This document shows, piece by piece, positions 18,295 through 27,809 of a stretch of 64,000 nucleotides of DNA; positions within the stretch are counted from its first letter, which is position 1; each line of letters starts with the position of its first letter. The stretch comes from Arthrobacter sp. GMC3 (GTDB taxonomy: Bacteria > Actinomycetota > Actinomycetes > Actinomycetales > Micrococcaceae): positions 248,001-312,000 of the forward strand of contig NZ_PJIO01000002.1 of NCBI RefSeq assembly GCF_002929305.1, read 5' to 3'. Under the pieces are notes generated by a model, which searched no databases, was not told where the DNA came from, and saw only the letters and a program-made list of their open reading frames with translations. A program made the translations under genes and the position numbers.

Positions 18295-19230
18295 TTACGC
18301 TGATTCGTCGACGACCAGAGCGTCCACGGCCGCCCGCAGGCGTTCCCGCAACACTGCCGATTCGGCAGCAAAGCCCCGTTGGAAGCCCACATAGTCTGCC
18401 TTGCCTGCGGCCGTCTCAATCTGGATCGGCGGGTAACCCCATTCGGCAAGGTCGTACGGGGAAGCCTGCATGTCCATGGCGCGGATCCGCCACGATAGCT
18501 CAAAGCAATCCATGACCAGTTCGCTGGGCAGTGCGGGGGAAAGTTTGTACGCCCATTTATAGAGGTCCATGTTGGCGTGCAGGCACCCGGGTTGTTCCAT
18601 GTCGCGTTGGTTCTCGCGCGTGGGCGTGAGCTCGTTGAGCCCCGACGCCTGTGGCGTATAGAAACGGTAGGCGTCAAAGTGCGTGCAGCGGATCTTGTTC
18701 TCCTCCACCACTGCATCGGTACCCCGGGATCCAAGTCGCAAGTGCAGGTATTCGTGCCGGACCTCATTGGCGTCCTGTTGATAAACCATTGCCCATTCGT
18801 GCAGCCCAAAACAACCAAATTGGGCCGGACGGGCAGCCGTTCGGCCAAGAATGATGCGCGCAAAGTCCACGGCATCCTTGCGCTGTTCAAGGAATTTGGC
18901 CATGTCTAATACGACGGCGGGCCCGTCCTTGGGACTCCCACTCACCGCCCGTTCGGCTTCCGTGGCCGGTCGGTAGAATTTCCAGTCGAGGCGCTCCATG
19001 GCGGCATCGCCAGCCAATACGACGGCGGCGCCGGGGTGCCAGCGCCGCAACTGGCCCGGTTTTTGCGTGTAGTAGGTGAACAGGAAGTCTTCCACCGGAT
19101 GCTTTTGCCCGGCCGATCTGCGAGCCAAATAGGGGAGGGCGTACCGGTCAACTCGCTCCTGGTGTGCAGTAGTGCGCGCCTGCCATGTGGCGTCGTCCTG
19201 GTGCTGCAGAGGTGTGGTGCCGATGGTCAT
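18295..19230 (-). CDS. uncharacterised conserved actinobacterial protein (often labelled 3-methyladenine DNA glycosylase)
   Basis: A 311-residue cytosolic protein with many Trp, Tyr and His residues (PYLARRSAGQKHPVEDFLF, QFGCFGLHEWAMVYQ, HLRLGSRGTDAVVEEN, CLHANMDLYKWAYKLSP). I recognise it as a conserved actinobacterial family that databases frequently label 3-methyladenine DNA glycosylase, but none of the classical AlkA or Tag motifs is visible, so the enzymatic role is unproven. ATG 19230. It lies eight bases after the MarR-family gene stop on the same strand and may be co-transcribed with it. Confidence 0.6.
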   Translation of the reverse strand: MTIGTTPLQHQDDATWQARTTAHQERVDRYALPYLARRSAGQKHPVEDFLFTYYTQKPGQLRRWHPGAAVVLAGDAAMERLDWKFYRPATEAERAVSGSPKDGPAVVLDMAKFLEQRKDAVDFARIILGRTAARPAQFGCFGLHEWAMVYQQDANEVRHEYLHLRLGSRGTDAVVEENKIRCTHFDAYRFYTPQASGLNELTPTRENQRDMEQPGCLHANMDLYKWAYKLSPALPSELVMDCFELSWRIRAMDMQASPYDLAEWGYPPIQIETAAGKADYVGFQRGFAAESAVLRERLRAAVDALVVDESA

Positions 19231-19238
19231 AAGATCAA

Positions 19239-19718
19239 TTATCCGGCATCGGTTCCTGCCGACGATTCCTCTTGAGCGTCAGCGTGGGTGGCGGCATCAA
19301 TGAGCGTCATCATGGTCTTGTGTAGGGCGAGGGCGGAATCCCGGTCCAGGCCGAGCCTGGCCATCATGGTTCCGGGGATGCTGAGCGCCTTGGTGCGAAG
19401 CTGGGCGCCGGCCGGTGTCAGGTCGATGGCCAGGGCCCGTTCGTCGGCGGTACTGCGCTGGCGCGTGACATAGCCAAGGGTTTCCAGGCGCTTCAAGAGT
19501 GGGGACAGGGTTGCCGATTCCAGCAACAAGGCGGCGCTGATGTCCTTGACCTTGCGCGGGGCCTGTTCCCACAAGGCCAGCATGACCAGGTATTGCGGGT
19601 GTGTCAGTTGCAGTTCCGCCAAGACGGGCTTGTAAGCGGCGATGACACTGCGCGAGGCAACGCTGAGGCCAAAGCACAGCTGGCGTTCAAGCAAGAGATC
19701 GTTGTCGATGGCAGTCAC
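19239..19718 (-). CDS. MarR-family regulator, OhrR-like
   Basis: A 159-residue winged-helix repressor. The N-terminal LERQLCFGLSVASR places a cysteine at position 15, matching the peroxide-sensing cysteine of OhrR; the TLSPLLKRLETLGYVTRQR recognition helix and wing follow. OhrR proteins sense organic hydroperoxides and lose DNA binding when that cysteine is oxidised. No ohr gene is visible here. GTG 19718 has AGGAG upstream. A perfect 16-bp palindrome lies 40 bp upstream, a likely binding site shared with the divergent small genes. Confidence 0.88.
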   Translation of the reverse strand: MTAIDNDLLLERQLCFGLSVASRSVIAAYKPVLAELQLTHPQYLVMLALWEQAPRKVKDISAALLLESATLSPLLKRLETLGYVTRQRSTADERALAIDLTPAGAQLRTKALSIPGTMMARLGLDRDSALALHKTMMTLIDAATHADAQEESSAGTDAG

Positions 19719-19757
19719 AGAAATACTCCTACGCGGTGTTGATAAGCGCCAACAATT

Positions 19758-19773
19758 AGTTAGTGCACTAACT
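19758..19773. promoter_or_regulatory. 16-bp perfect palindrome, probable MarR/OhrR operator
   Basis: AGTTAGTGCACTAACT reads the same on both strands. It lies between the divergent regulator (start 19718) and the small gene at 19825, and overlaps the expected -35 position of a plus-strand promoter whose -10 could be TACTAT at 19781-19786. That geometry fits repression of the small gene and perhaps autoregulation. Confidence 0.65.
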
Positions 19774-19824
19774 TAGAGGGTACTATGAATTCATTGCTAC
19801 CGAGAATAGGTAAGGGAAAAACTG

Positions 19825-20049
19825 ATGTCTGACGAGCGTTTTGTTCACCGGCTTATGCGTTTCACTGGTCGCCTGCGCGCCATTTTTGGCCCGGCCGCCA
19901 GTGGTCCGCTGGATCATGAAATGACGCCGGAAAACAAGGCGCTTCTGACGGCCCAGCAGGCTGCGACCGAGCAGTGGGAAACGGTTACGCGGGCCGACGG
20001 AACCACCTACCTTGTCCCTAGGGATCCGAACGACCAGTCCCTGCGCTAG
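19825..20049 (+). CDS. small protein of unknown function, paralogue of the next gene
   Basis: A 74-residue basic-start protein without signal or membrane segment. Its N-terminus DERFVHRLMRFTGRLRAIFGPA closely parallels the neighbouring DEKFVGKFMHATDHLRKVFGPA, and both end in a short ADGTTYLVP or SSGHHYAVR motif, so the two arose by tandem duplication. AAGGGAAAA upstream may serve as ribosome-binding site. Expression is probably under the palindrome at 19758. Function unknown. Confidence 0.65.
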   Translation: MSDERFVHRLMRFTGRLRAIFGPAASGPLDHEMTPENKALLTAQQAATEQWETVTRADGTTYLVPRDPNDQSLR

Positions 20050-20139
20050 CTCGGGACTCCCTGCGGGCTTTTGGCTCTTCATCAGAGTAAGATTGTGAGA
20101 TGTGCATCACATATTACCCGGCGTGGAAAGGGGGTGTTG

Positions 20140-20364
20140 ATGATGACAAAGGATGAGAAATTTGTCGGCAAATTCATGCACGCCACTGATCATCTCCGCA
20201 AGGTTTTCGGTCCGGCCGATCAAGGCGACATGGATTCCCCTGTAGTACATCGCCACGATGCGTTTGAAGATGAAAGCGACGACGAGCTCTTGCACATCGA
20301 GCAGCATACTGATTCAAGCGGGCATCACTACGCGGTCAGGAAGACTGACCGGCCAGCTGACTAG
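20140..20364 (+). CDS. small protein of unknown function, paralogue of the preceding gene
   Basis: A 74-residue protein similar in length and motif order to the gene at 19825 but with an acidic middle (DAFEDESDDELLHIEQ). A strong GAAAGGGGG site precedes two consecutive ATG codons (20140 and 20143). A perfect terminator follows. The 90-bp gap to the first paralogue could hold its own promoter. No family recognised. Confidence 0.65.
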   Translation: MMTKDEKFVGKFMHATDHLRKVFGPADQGDMDSPVVHRHDAFEDESDDELLHIEQHTDSSGHHYAVRKTDRPAD

Positions 20365-20376
20365 GAATATATGCAA

Positions 20377-20415
20377 AAAAGGTGCCTGCCGAATTATCTT
20401 CGGCAGGCACCTTTT
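20377..20415. terminator. 17-bp perfect hairpin with A- and T-runs, bidirectional terminator
   Basis: Left arm 20377-20393 and right arm 20399-20415 pair perfectly, flanked by A-run on one side and TTTT on the other. It separates the convergent small-gene pair and aspartokinase. Confidence 0.9.
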
Positions 20416-20448
20416 CATTCTCACACCCGAATCGTTGGGGGAGGGGCG

Positions 20449-21735
20449 TCAGCGCCCGGTGCCACCGTAAACGGTTGCTTCGTCGTCGCTGTCGAGCCCG
20501 AACGCCTGGTGGACGGCGCGGACGGCCACATCCAGCAGGTCGGCGCGGGTAACCACGGAGATGCGAATCTCGGAGGTGGAGATCAGATCGATGTTCACCC
20601 CGGCGTCGGACAGTGCCTGGAAGAAGCGGTAGGAGACGCCCGGATTCGAGCGCATCCCGGCGCCGATGAGGGAGAGTTTGCCGATCTTGTCGTCGTAGAT
20701 CAGGTCCTCGAAGCCAACGTCGCCTTGCTTGGCGCGCAGGGCATTCAGGGCATCTTCACCTTCCACCATGGGCAGGGTGAAGGAGATGTCGGTCTTGCCC
20801 GAGCCCTTGGTGGAAATGTTTTGCACAATCATGTCGATATTTGAATGGGCTCCGGCGATGATGCCGAAGATCATGGCGGCCTTGCCGGGGATATCCGGTA
20901 CGCCAACGACTGTTACTTTTGCTTCTGACCGGTCGTGGGCCACGCCGGAGATGATTGGCTGCTCCAAGGCAACTCCCTCTGAGATCTTGATTTTGTCGTC
21001 CGGGCTGGGCAGGACCCAGGTTCCTTCGTTGTCACTAAATGAGGACCGTACGTGGATGGGCAGGCCAAAACGGCGAGCGTACTCCACGCAGCGCAGGTGG
21101 AGGATTTTGGCGCCGGAGGCGGCCATCTCCAACATTTCCTCGCTGGAGATCTTGCTGATCTTTTGCGCGTTGGGGACGACCCGGGGATCTGCCGTGTAGA
21201 CACCGTCTACGTCGGTGTAGATCTCGCACACGTCGGCGTTCAAGGCCGCAGCCAAGGCAACGGCGGTGGTGTCGGAGCCGCCCCGTCCCATGGTGGTGAT
21301 CTCATGGGTGGTGCGGCTCATGCCCTGGAAACCGGCCACAATGGCCACCTTGCCCTTGTCCAGGGCGGTGCGCACGCGATGCGGGTCCACATCGATGATG
21401 CGGGCTTTTCCGTGGATGCCGTCGGTGATCATGCCGGCCTGGCTGCCCGTGAAAGACTGCGCCACACCGCCCAGGCCGCTGATGGCCATGGCCAGCAACG
21501 CCATGGAAATTCGTTCACCGGCGGTCATGAGCATGTCCAGCTCGCGGGCCGGCGGGTGTTCGGAAACCTGTGCGGCCAGATCCAGCAGTTCGTCGGTGGT
21601 GTCGCCCATGGCGGAAACCACCACCACCACCTCGTGGCCGTCATTTTGGGTCTGGACCACGCGGCGGGCAACACGGAGGATGCCCGCGGCATCTGACACG
21701 GAGGATCCGCCATATTTCTGAACGATCAAGCTCAT
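20449..21735 (-). CDS. aspartate kinase
   Basis: Phosphorylates aspartate with ATP, the entry step to lysine, threonine, methionine and diaminopimelate. The 428-residue protein has the N-terminal [12 protein letters not shown], the [16 protein letters not shown] active-site loop and two ACT domains in the C-terminal third ([36 protein letters not shown]), as in actinobacterial feedback-controlled aspartokinases. ATG 21735 is selected by homology to the canonical start; the open frame upstream is not conserved. An internal start for a separate beta subunit, as in Corynebacterium, is possible but not demonstrated. No asd gene follows. Confidence 0.95.
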   Translation of the reverse strand: MSLIVQKYGGSSVSDAAGILRVARRVVQTQNDGHEVVVVVSAMGDTTDELLDLAAQVSEHPPARELDMLMTAGERISMALLAMAISGLGGVAQSFTGSQAGMITDGIHGKARIIDVDPHRVRTALDKGKVAIVAGFQGMSRTTHEITTMGRGGSDTTAVALAAALNADVCEIYTDVDGVYTADPRVVPNAQKISKISSEEMLEMAASGAKILHLRCVEYARRFGLPIHVRSSFSDNEGTWVLPSPDDKIKISEGVALEQPIISGVAHDRSEAKVTVVGVPDIPGKAAMIFGIIAGAHSNIDMIVQNISTKGSGKTDISFTLPMVEGEDALNALRAKQGDVGFEDLIYDDKIGKLSLIGAGMRSNPGVSYRFFQALSDAGVNIDLISTSEIRISVVTRADLLDVAVRAVHQAFGLDSDDEATVYGGTGR

Positions 21736-22049
21736 GGGTGCACACTCATCGGCTAACCTAACGCAACATCTGGAGATGACTTTTGAGAATTTTCGCTGCC
21801 GTTCGCGCGGACCGCCATGGCGGCCGGCCTGTGCGGCATCGTCAGCGCGGAAGGCAGTTGAGGCAAGTTTAGCCCGGGGCCTTGCCCAATATGGAATTCT
21901 GCCGTCCACATGACGGACACCCCCCGTCGTCGTCGGCGGTCTTCTGGAGGAAAGATCCGACGCCGGGATGAGGACCGGGACGTTGCCCTCACCCTAGGAT
22001 GGGGCTGAGGGCCGGCGGCCGGCCACCAGGGGGAGGGTGTTCTAAGTTG
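21736..22049. other. divergent region between aspartokinase and the ABC transporter genes
   Basis: A 314-bp region that should carry promoters for both sides. I see no clear operator, riboswitch or coding frame; the only strong element is the AGGGGGAGGG ribosome-binding site of the ABC gene at 22028-22037. Confidence 0.4.
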
Positions 22050-22982
22050 ATGGAATCGGAAATATTCAACGGTTTGGCGGCAGTGGGTGTTTCGCGCAGC
22101 TTTGGTGACGTTCACGCCGTGATCTCCATGGATCTGCAGGCTCCGGCGGGCGAGGTCACTGCCCTCATTGGGCCCAACGGTGCAGGAAAAACAACACTTT
22201 TGCTCATGCTTGCGTCTTTGCTTGCCCCCGACGCCGGATCGGTGAGCATCATGGGGATCGATCCCTCGAAGGACCCCGTTGCGGCGCGCGCCAAGATTGG
22301 CTGGATGCCTGACACCTTGGGTGTGTGGGAGGCGTTGAGTGCCCGGGAAATCCTTACGTTCATGGGCAAGTTCTATCAGCTGCCCAAGGCCACCATCCCC
22401 GCCCGGGTCAACGAGCTGCTGGCGTTGGTGAACCTTAGTGAGCTGGCGGACCAGAAGGCCCGGGTCTTATCCCGCGGACAACAGCAGCGGCTGAGTTTGG
22501 CCCGCGCCTTGATCCACGACCCCCGAGTGCTGCTCCTGGATGAGCCGGCGTCAGGCCTGGATCCGGGATCCAGGGTGGCCCTGCGCCAGATCCTGCGGGG
22601 CCTGGCAGCGCAAGGAAAGGCCGTCGTCGTCTCCTCACATGTTTTGGCCGAGCTGGATGAAATCGCGGACAGGGCGGTGTTTGTCAATGCTGGCAGGACG
22701 GTTTTGGCCCAAACGGTGGAGCAGGCTGCCACGCAGGGGCGCCGCTACAGTGTTTCGGCGATGGATGTGCACTCTCTGGGCGACGCATTGACCGCGCTGG
22801 GGGTGCCGTTCAGTGCCGGAACGGGACGGCGGGATTCGGTGTCCGTGGAGGTGGCCGGTGAGGCCCAGGCCAGCGCGTTGTTGCGTGATTTGGTAGGGGC
22901 AGGCGTGGCGGTATCCGCTTTCGCTCCGGCCTCGGGCGCCCTTGAGGAAACGTACATGAGCATGGATGTGGAGCAGCGATGA
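22050..22982 (+). CDS. ABC transporter ATP-binding protein
   Basis: A 310-residue nucleotide-binding subunit of an ABC-2 type exporter. Walker A GPNGAGKTT, signature LSRGQQQRLSLARAL, Walker B VLLLDEPASGLDPG and the switch histidine in SSHVLAEL are all intact. The C-terminal extension resembles the drug or lantibiotic exporter branch (CcmA/NatA-like). ATG 22050 and TTG 22047 both follow AGGGGGAGGG; ATG is used. It overlaps the permease gene by four bases. Confidence 0.93.
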   Translation: MESEIFNGLAAVGVSRSFGDVHAVISMDLQAPAGEVTALIGPNGAGKTTLLLMLASLLAPDAGSVSIMGIDPSKDPVAARAKIGWMPDTLGVWEALSAREILTFMGKFYQLPKATIPARVNELLALVNLSELADQKARVLSRGQQQRLSLARALIHDPRVLLLDEPASGLDPGSRVALRQILRGLAAQGKAVVVSSHVLAELDEIADRAVFVNAGRTVLAQTVEQAATQGRRYSVSAMDVHSLGDALTALGVPFSAGTGRRDSVSVEVAGEAQASALLRDLVGAGVAVSAFAPASGALEETYMSMDVEQR

Positions 22983-24169
22983 CCATCATTTCGGAGGGAT
23001 CCACCGCCTCACCTGTTACACCGCAGCCTGTCCCCCCTGGCCGATTCGGCAGCTACTGGGCGGGCGTTGCCGCCGTGGTGGGGATGGAAATGCGCCAGCG
23101 GATGCGATCGCGCGGCTGGTACATCATGCTTGCCATCTGGTTTGTGGTCATCGGGCTGGTGACGTGGCTGACGTGGTGGAGCTGGAGCGGACAGAATAGC
23201 GGCTTTGGCCGGGTGTCCGCGCAGAGTGGGCCGGGTTCGCTCATCTTTGAAATTGTGATGGCGTTTGTGCTGCTCTTCGGCCTTTTGGTGGCGCCGGCGT
23301 TCTCAGCCAATGCCGTGAACGGTGACAGGGCGGCCGGCACTTTGGCCATCATGCAAGTGACACTTCTGCGGCCCGGGCAAATTTTGTGGGGAAAGTTCCT
23401 GGCATCGTGGATTGCCGGGCTGGCGTTCCTGGTGGTGAGCACCCCGTTCCTGCTTTTCGGTATTCTGCAGGGCGGGCTGGGTGCCGGGCACATCCTCATC
23501 GCCCTGCTCATGCTGGCCGCGGAGTTGGGCGTGGTTTGCGCGCTGGGTGTGGGGATTTCCGCTCTCGCGAACAGGCCGTTGTTCTCCATTGTGGTCACCT
23601 ATTTGGTGGTTGCGGCGTTGAGTGTTGGCACGGTAATCGGCTTTGGGCTCGGCGCTATGGTCAGCCATGGCACCGTCATGGCCAACCAAACCTTCTACAA
23701 GGGCACGTATTCGGCGATCCCGCCAGAATATGTGGGTCCGGGCGGGCAGCCGGAAATGCCCACGCCGCCCCCGGGCATCACCGATCAAAACCTGGAATAT
23801 GCCTGCTACGGGCCGCTGACCGAGTACCAGACAATACGCACCGATCGGGTCGCCTGGATCCTGGCGATGAACCCGTTTGTGGTGGTTGCCGACTCCATTC
23901 CGTATACGCCGCCCACCGGCAGGGATTACTCGCCCACGGGGGCTTTTGAAACAATCAGCCAGGGTGCGCGGATTGCCCAGGCGGGGCCCGCAGCCACGTA
24001 TCCGTGCGCCAATGGCAAGGTCACGCCCGCCTATCTGTCCCAGAAAATGCCCCTGTGGCCGTTGGGGATGGGACTGCAGCTCGTGTTAGCCGGGGGAGTG
24101 CTGGCTCTCGGCTGGCGGGCGCTGCGCACACCTGCCGGGAAGCTGCCCAAAGGAACCCGGATCGCGTAG
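22979..24169 (+). CDS. ABC-2 type transporter permease
   Basis: A 396-residue membrane partner of the preceding ATPase. About six hydrophobic helices are visible: one after MRSRGWYIMLAIWFVV (residue about 45), a cluster between about 85 and 225, and the last near the C-terminus (GMGLQLVLAGGVLALGW). A large loop between about 230 and 365, rich in Pro, Gly and Tyr, lies between helices five and six. Substrate unknown. Starts within the ATPase stop (ATGA), so the pair is an operon. Confidence 0.9.
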   Translation: MTIISEGSTASPVTPQPVPPGRFGSYWAGVAAVVGMEMRQRMRSRGWYIMLAIWFVVIGLVTWLTWWSWSGQNSGFGRVSAQSGPGSLIFEIVMAFVLLFGLLVAPAFSANAVNGDRAAGTLAIMQVTLLRPGQILWGKFLASWIAGLAFLVVSTPFLLFGILQGGLGAGHILIALLMLAAELGVVCALGVGISALANRPLFSIVVTYLVVAALSVGTVIGFGLGAMVSHGTVMANQTFYKGTYSAIPPEYVGPGGQPEMPTPPPGITDQNLEYACYGPLTEYQTIRTDRVAWILAMNPFVVVADSIPYTPPTGRDYSPTGAFETISQGARIAQAGPAATYPCANGKVTPAYLSQKMPLWPLGMGLQLVLAGGVLALGWRALRTPAGKLPKGTRIA

Positions 24170-24203
24170 CGTCCTTCGGCCCCGAAGCCGCTGGCAGAAC
24201 GCG

Positions 24204-24267
24204 AAAACGGGGCCAACCCGCGGCGACGGTGCGAAGATGCGCCGTTCTCGCGGGTTGGCCCCGTTTT
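24204..24267. terminator. 19-bp perfect hairpin between convergent genes
   Basis: AAAACGGGGCCAACCCGCG (24204-24222) pairs with its complement at 24249-24267, flanked by A and T runs; it serves the ABC permease gene and ilvD. Confidence 0.9.
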
Positions 24268-24283
24268 CAGTGAAACTATCCGG

Positions 24284-26182
24284 CTACTGCAGCACGGGCA
24301 CGGAGGTTCGCGGAGCGCGCATCAGTACTTCGTCGGCCGGAACCTGGCGGATGGCGCCCTTGTCGGCGCTGGTGGCCATGGAGGCATAGGCGCGCAAGGC
24401 TGCCGATACTTCGCGCACGCGGCCCACCGGACGGTAACCCGTGGTGGTCTCTAGCAACTCACGCCGTTCATCGAGCTCGGCTTGGTCAACCAACAGTTCC
24501 ATGGACCTGTTGGGGATATCGATCCGGATGCGGTCCCCATCCTGCACCAGGGCAATAGTTCCGCCAGCAGCAGCCTCGGGGGAGACGTGGCCAATCGAGA
24601 GGCCGGAGGTTCCGCCGGAGAAGCGGCCGTCGGTGATGAGTGCACAGACTTTGCCCAGGCCCAGGCCCTTTAGGAAGGACGTGGGGTAGAGCATTTCCTG
24701 CATGCCGGGGCCACCACGGGGGCCCTCGTAGCGGATGACCACCACGTCGCCGGCCTTCACAATTTTGCTGAGGATCTTTTCAACGGCCTCATCCTGTGAC
24801 TCGCAGACCACGGCCGGGCCCTCAAATGTCCAGATGGATTCATCCACGCCAGCGGTCTTGACCACGGCGCCGTCGAGCGCAATGTTGCCGCGTAGGACGC
24901 CCAAGCCGCCGTCCTTGGAGAAGGCGTGTTCAACATCGCGCAGGCAGCCCTCGGCGGCGTCGGTGTCCAAGGACGTCCACTCGGCCGACTGTGAGAATGC
25001 GGTGGAGGAGCGCTGGCCGCCAGGGGCCGCGGTCCACAGAGCCTGTGCTGCCTCGGTGGCCTTGCCGCCACGGATATCCCAGTCATCCAGCCAGTCGGTG
25101 AGGTTGCTGGAGTGGACCGAGTTGACGTTCGTGTGGAGCAAACCGCCACGGTTAAGCTCCCCCAACAGGGCGGGAATGCCTCCGGCGCGGTGGACGTCCT
25201 CCATGTAGAAGGTCTTCTTGCCGGCAACATTCGGGGCGACCTTGGCCAGGCACGGCACCTGGCGCGACTTGGCGTCAATGTCGTCCAGATCGTACTTCAG
25301 GCCGGCCTCCTGCGCTGCGGCGAGCAGGTGCAAAATGGTGTTGGTGGAACCGCCCATGGCGATGTCCAGGGCCATGGCGTTATCGAACGCCTCGAAGCTG
25401 GCGATCGAGCGCGGCAGCACGGAGGCGTCGTCGTCCTCGTAGTAACGCTTGGCCAGTGCCACAGCGGTGGCCCCGGCGCGCTCGTAGAGTTCCTTGCGGG
25501 CGGTGTGCGTGGCCAGCAACGAGCCGTTGCCCGGCAGGGACAGGCCAATGGCTTCGGTGAGGCAGTTCATGGAGTTGGCGGTGAACATGCCCGAACACGA
25601 TCCGCAGGTGGGGCAGGCGTTGTCCTCGATGAGCTCGATGTCGGCGTCAGAGACCGTAGCATCTACGGCGTCGGAGATCGCGTTGACCAGATCCAGTGAG
25701 CGGATGGAACCGTCGGTCATGGTGACCCGGCCGGCTTCCATGGGCCCGCCGGAGACGAAGACGGTGGGGATGTTCAGGCGCAGGGCGGCCATGAGCATGC
25801 CGGGGGTGATCTTGTCGCAGTTGGAGATGCAGACCAGCACGTCGGCGCAGTGGGCGTTGACCATGTACTCAACGGAGTCGGCGATGAGGTCACGCGAGGG
25901 CAGCGAATAGAGCATGCCGCCGTGGCCCATGGCGATGCCGTCGTCCACGGCGATCGTGTTGAATTCGCGGGCAATGGCGCCGGCCTTGTGGATGGCGTCG
26001 GAGACAATGCGGCCCACCGGCGCCAGGTGGGTGTGGCCGGGGACGAACTCGGTGAAGGAGTTGGCGACGGCGACGATCGGCTTACCGATGTCGGACTTGG
26101 CGACGCCGGAGGCCATCATGAGTGCGCGGGCGCCGGCCATGTTGCGGCCGTGGGTGACTGTTCGTGAACGTAATGGAGGCAT
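24284..26182 (-). CDS. ilvD: dihydroxy-acid dehydratase
   Basis: Iron-sulfur enzyme that dehydrates 2,3-dihydroxy acids in valine, isoleucine and pantothenate synthesis. The 632-residue protein begins [20 protein letters not shown] and carries the cluster cysteines in [11 protein letters not shown] and [15 protein letters not shown], plus [22 protein letters not shown] near the end. Length and sequence match the longer Corynebacterium/E. coli type rather than the roughly 570-residue type. ATG 26182 is the canonical start. It is divergent from an HTH regulator 78 bp away; no other ilv gene is in the window. Confidence 0.97.
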   Translation of the reverse strand: MPPLRSRTVTHGRNMAGARALMMASGVAKSDIGKPIVAVANSFTEFVPGHTHLAPVGRIVSDAIHKAGAIAREFNTIAVDDGIAMGHGGMLYSLPSRDLIADSVEYMVNAHCADVLVCISNCDKITPGMLMAALRLNIPTVFVSGGPMEAGRVTMTDGSIRSLDLVNAISDAVDATVSDADIELIEDNACPTCGSCSGMFTANSMNCLTEAIGLSLPGNGSLLATHTARKELYERAGATAVALAKRYYEDDDASVLPRSIASFEAFDNAMALDIAMGGSTNTILHLLAAAQEAGLKYDLDDIDAKSRQVPCLAKVAPNVAGKKTFYMEDVHRAGGIPALLGELNRGGLLHTNVNSVHSSNLTDWLDDWDIRGGKATEAAQALWTAAPGGQRSSTAFSQSAEWTSLDTDAAEGCLRDVEHAFSKDGGLGVLRGNIALDGAVVKTAGVDESIWTFEGPAVVCESQDEAVEKILSKIVKAGDVVVIRYEGPRGGPGMQEMLYPTSFLKGLGLGKVCALITDGRFSGGTSGLSIGHVSPEAAAGGTIALVQDGDRIRIDIPNRSMELLVDQAELDERRELLETTTGYRPVGRVREVSAALRAYASMATSADKGAIRQVPADEVLMRAPRTSVPVLQ

Positions 26183-26247
26183 AACGCTAGTTAACCAGCA
26201 ATTCACTCGCGCCGTGAAGACGGCCTCAATACTAGTAGTGGCAGTGC

Positions 26248-26253
26248 TAGATT
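26248..26253 (+). promoter_or_regulatory. probable -10 element of a leaderless transcript
   Basis: TAGATT ends seven bases before ATG 26261, with no ribosome-binding site between, which is the usual arrangement of leaderless actinobacterial transcripts. Confidence 0.45.
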
Positions 26254-26260
26254 TGGTGAA

Positions 26261-27097
26261 ATGAATGAAGAACGACGCCGTGAGCTGGGCCAGTTTCTCC
26301 GTGACCGCCGCACGGGGCTGGTCCGGGCGGAGCACGGGCTGCCTCCGATTGGCCGTAGCCGCATGTTGGGGCTTCGGCGAGAGGAGATTGCGGCCTTCGC
26401 GGCCGTCAGCGTCACTTGGTACACATGGCTGGAACAGGGTCGGGACATTAACGCCTCACGCCAGGTGCTGGAATCCATAGGCCGGGTTCTGCGTCTTAGC
26501 CCGGCCGAGCAGTCTTATGTTCTGGCACTGGGAGGCCATGGTGCCATGCCGCCGTCGGGATCTTCCCCTGTTGCGGTGGTGCCCCCGCACCTGCAGGCAC
26601 TGTTGGATGCCCTGGACTTTCCCGCTTTCGCTGTGGCTCCCGACTGGGGAATTGCCGGCTGGAACCACGCCTACGCGTGCCTGTACTCGCGAATTTCCCA
26701 GGTGGAGCCCGAGGACCGCAACTTGTTATGGCTGGTCTTCACGGACCCCCAGCTACGCCAAATGCTCCCGGACTGGGATATCACTTCACGGAATTTTGTG
26801 GCCGAATTCCGGGCCGAGGCGGGTCCCCGGCTCGGGTCGCCGGCTCACACGGCGCTGGTGCACAAACTCCAAGACGCTAGCGCCGAATTTGCCAGCATCT
26901 GGGCCGAACACGTGGTGCTGAATTTTGCCTCACGCCAACGCGTGTTCAACCACCCAACGGTAGGGGAGCTGACGTTTGAGCAGCACAGGGTGGTGCCCTC
27001 GGATGTCCCGGACCTGCACTTTGTCATGTACGTTCCGACGTCCGGGACCCCAACGCGCGAACGACTGGCAACCCTAACGCCCGTTTCCACCCCGTGA
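26261..27097 (+). CDS. XRE-type HTH regulator with MmyB-like ligand-binding domain
   Basis: A 278-residue transcription factor. Residues 5-75 hold the HTH ([45 protein letters not shown]), and the C-terminal two-thirds matches the MmyB-like PAS-type ligand domain ([47 protein letters not shown]). MmyB-like proteins bind fatty-acid-like ligands and usually control a neighbouring gene; here no divergently placed dehydrogenase exists, only ilvD. Its stop codon lies in the left arm of the palindromic terminator at 27096. Confidence 0.88.
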   Translation: MNEERRRELGQFLRDRRTGLVRAEHGLPPIGRSRMLGLRREEIAAFAAVSVTWYTWLEQGRDINASRQVLESIGRVLRLSPAEQSYVLALGGHGAMPPSGSSPVAVVPPHLQALLDALDFPAFAVAPDWGIAGWNHAYACLYSRISQVEPEDRNLLWLVFTDPQLRQMLPDWDITSRNFVAEFRAEAGPRLGSPAHTALVHKLQDASAEFASIWAEHVVLNFASRQRVFNHPTVGELTFEQHRVVPSDVPDLHFVMYVPTSGTPTRERLATLTPVSTP

Positions 27098-27150
27098 GCG
27101 GGGAGTAGTTGTTGATGTTTCGCGTGGACATCAACAACTACTGCCCGTTC
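27096..27150. terminator. inverted repeat, second copy of the dispersed palindromic terminator
   Basis: Left arm 27096-27118 and right arm 27128-27150 pair with two mismatches. The core AGTAGTTGTTGATGT and the CTACTGCCCGTTC arm are shared with 11727-11785. It lies between the convergent HTH gene and recR. Confidence 0.75.
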
Positions 27151-27155
27151 GGCGA

Positions 27156-27755
27156 TTAGGTCAGGGCGTTGCGGCGGCCCTCGAAGGCCCTGCCGAGGGT
27201 GACTTCGTCGGCGTACTCCAGATCGCCGCCCACCGGCAGCCCGGATGCCAGACGTGTCACGGTGATGCCGATCGTCTTGAGCATCCGCGAGAGGTAGGTG
27301 GCCGTGGCCTCGCCCTCCAGGTTGGGGTCGGTGGCGATGATGATTTCCTGGATTTGGCTGTCATTCAGGCGCGTCAACAGTTCCCGGATGCGCAACTGGT
27401 CCGGGCCAATCCCGGCGATCGGATTGATAGCCCCGCCCAGCACGTGATAGCGGCCGCGGAAGGCGCGTGTGCGCTCCACCGCCAGCACGTCCTTGGACTC
27501 CTCCACAACACAAATGACTGTGGGGTCACGGCGGTCATCGCGGCAAATATTGCACAGCTCGGCCTCGGTGACGTTGCCGCAGACGGTGCAGAACTTCACA
27601 CGTTCCTTCACGGTGATGATGGCGCGCACCAGCCGTTGCATGTCCTCCGTGTCGGCTTCCAGAATATGGAAAGCGAGCCGCTGGGCGGACTTCGGGCCGA
27701 TCCCCGGCAGGCGTCCCAGCTCATCAATGAGCTCCTGAACTGCTCCCTCGTACAC
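27156..27755 (-). CDS. recR: recombination mediator RecR
   Basis: DNA-binding ring protein that with RecF and RecO loads RecA at gaps. The 199-residue sequence has the helix-hairpin-helix [17 protein letters not shown], a four-cysteine zinc finger (C-x2-C and C-x2-C within [17 protein letters not shown]), the Toprim core [12 protein letters not shown] and the C-terminal [17 protein letters not shown]. It lies 54 bp after dnaX on the same strand; the ybaB gene commonly found between them elsewhere is absent. Confidence 0.97.
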   Translation of the reverse strand: MYEGAVQELIDELGRLPGIGPKSAQRLAFHILEADTEDMQRLVRAIITVKERVKFCTVCGNVTEAELCNICRDDRRDPTVICVVEESKDVLAVERTRAFRGRYHVLGGAINPIAGIGPDQLRIRELLTRLNDSQIQEIIIATDPNLEGEATATYLSRMLKTIGITVTRLASGLPVGGDLEYADEVTLGRAFEGRRNALT

Positions 27756-27809
27756 AATCGCTCATTTCTGTTGGTTCAAAGAAGGTTGGAAAATTCCGGG
27801 CAGCGGGTG

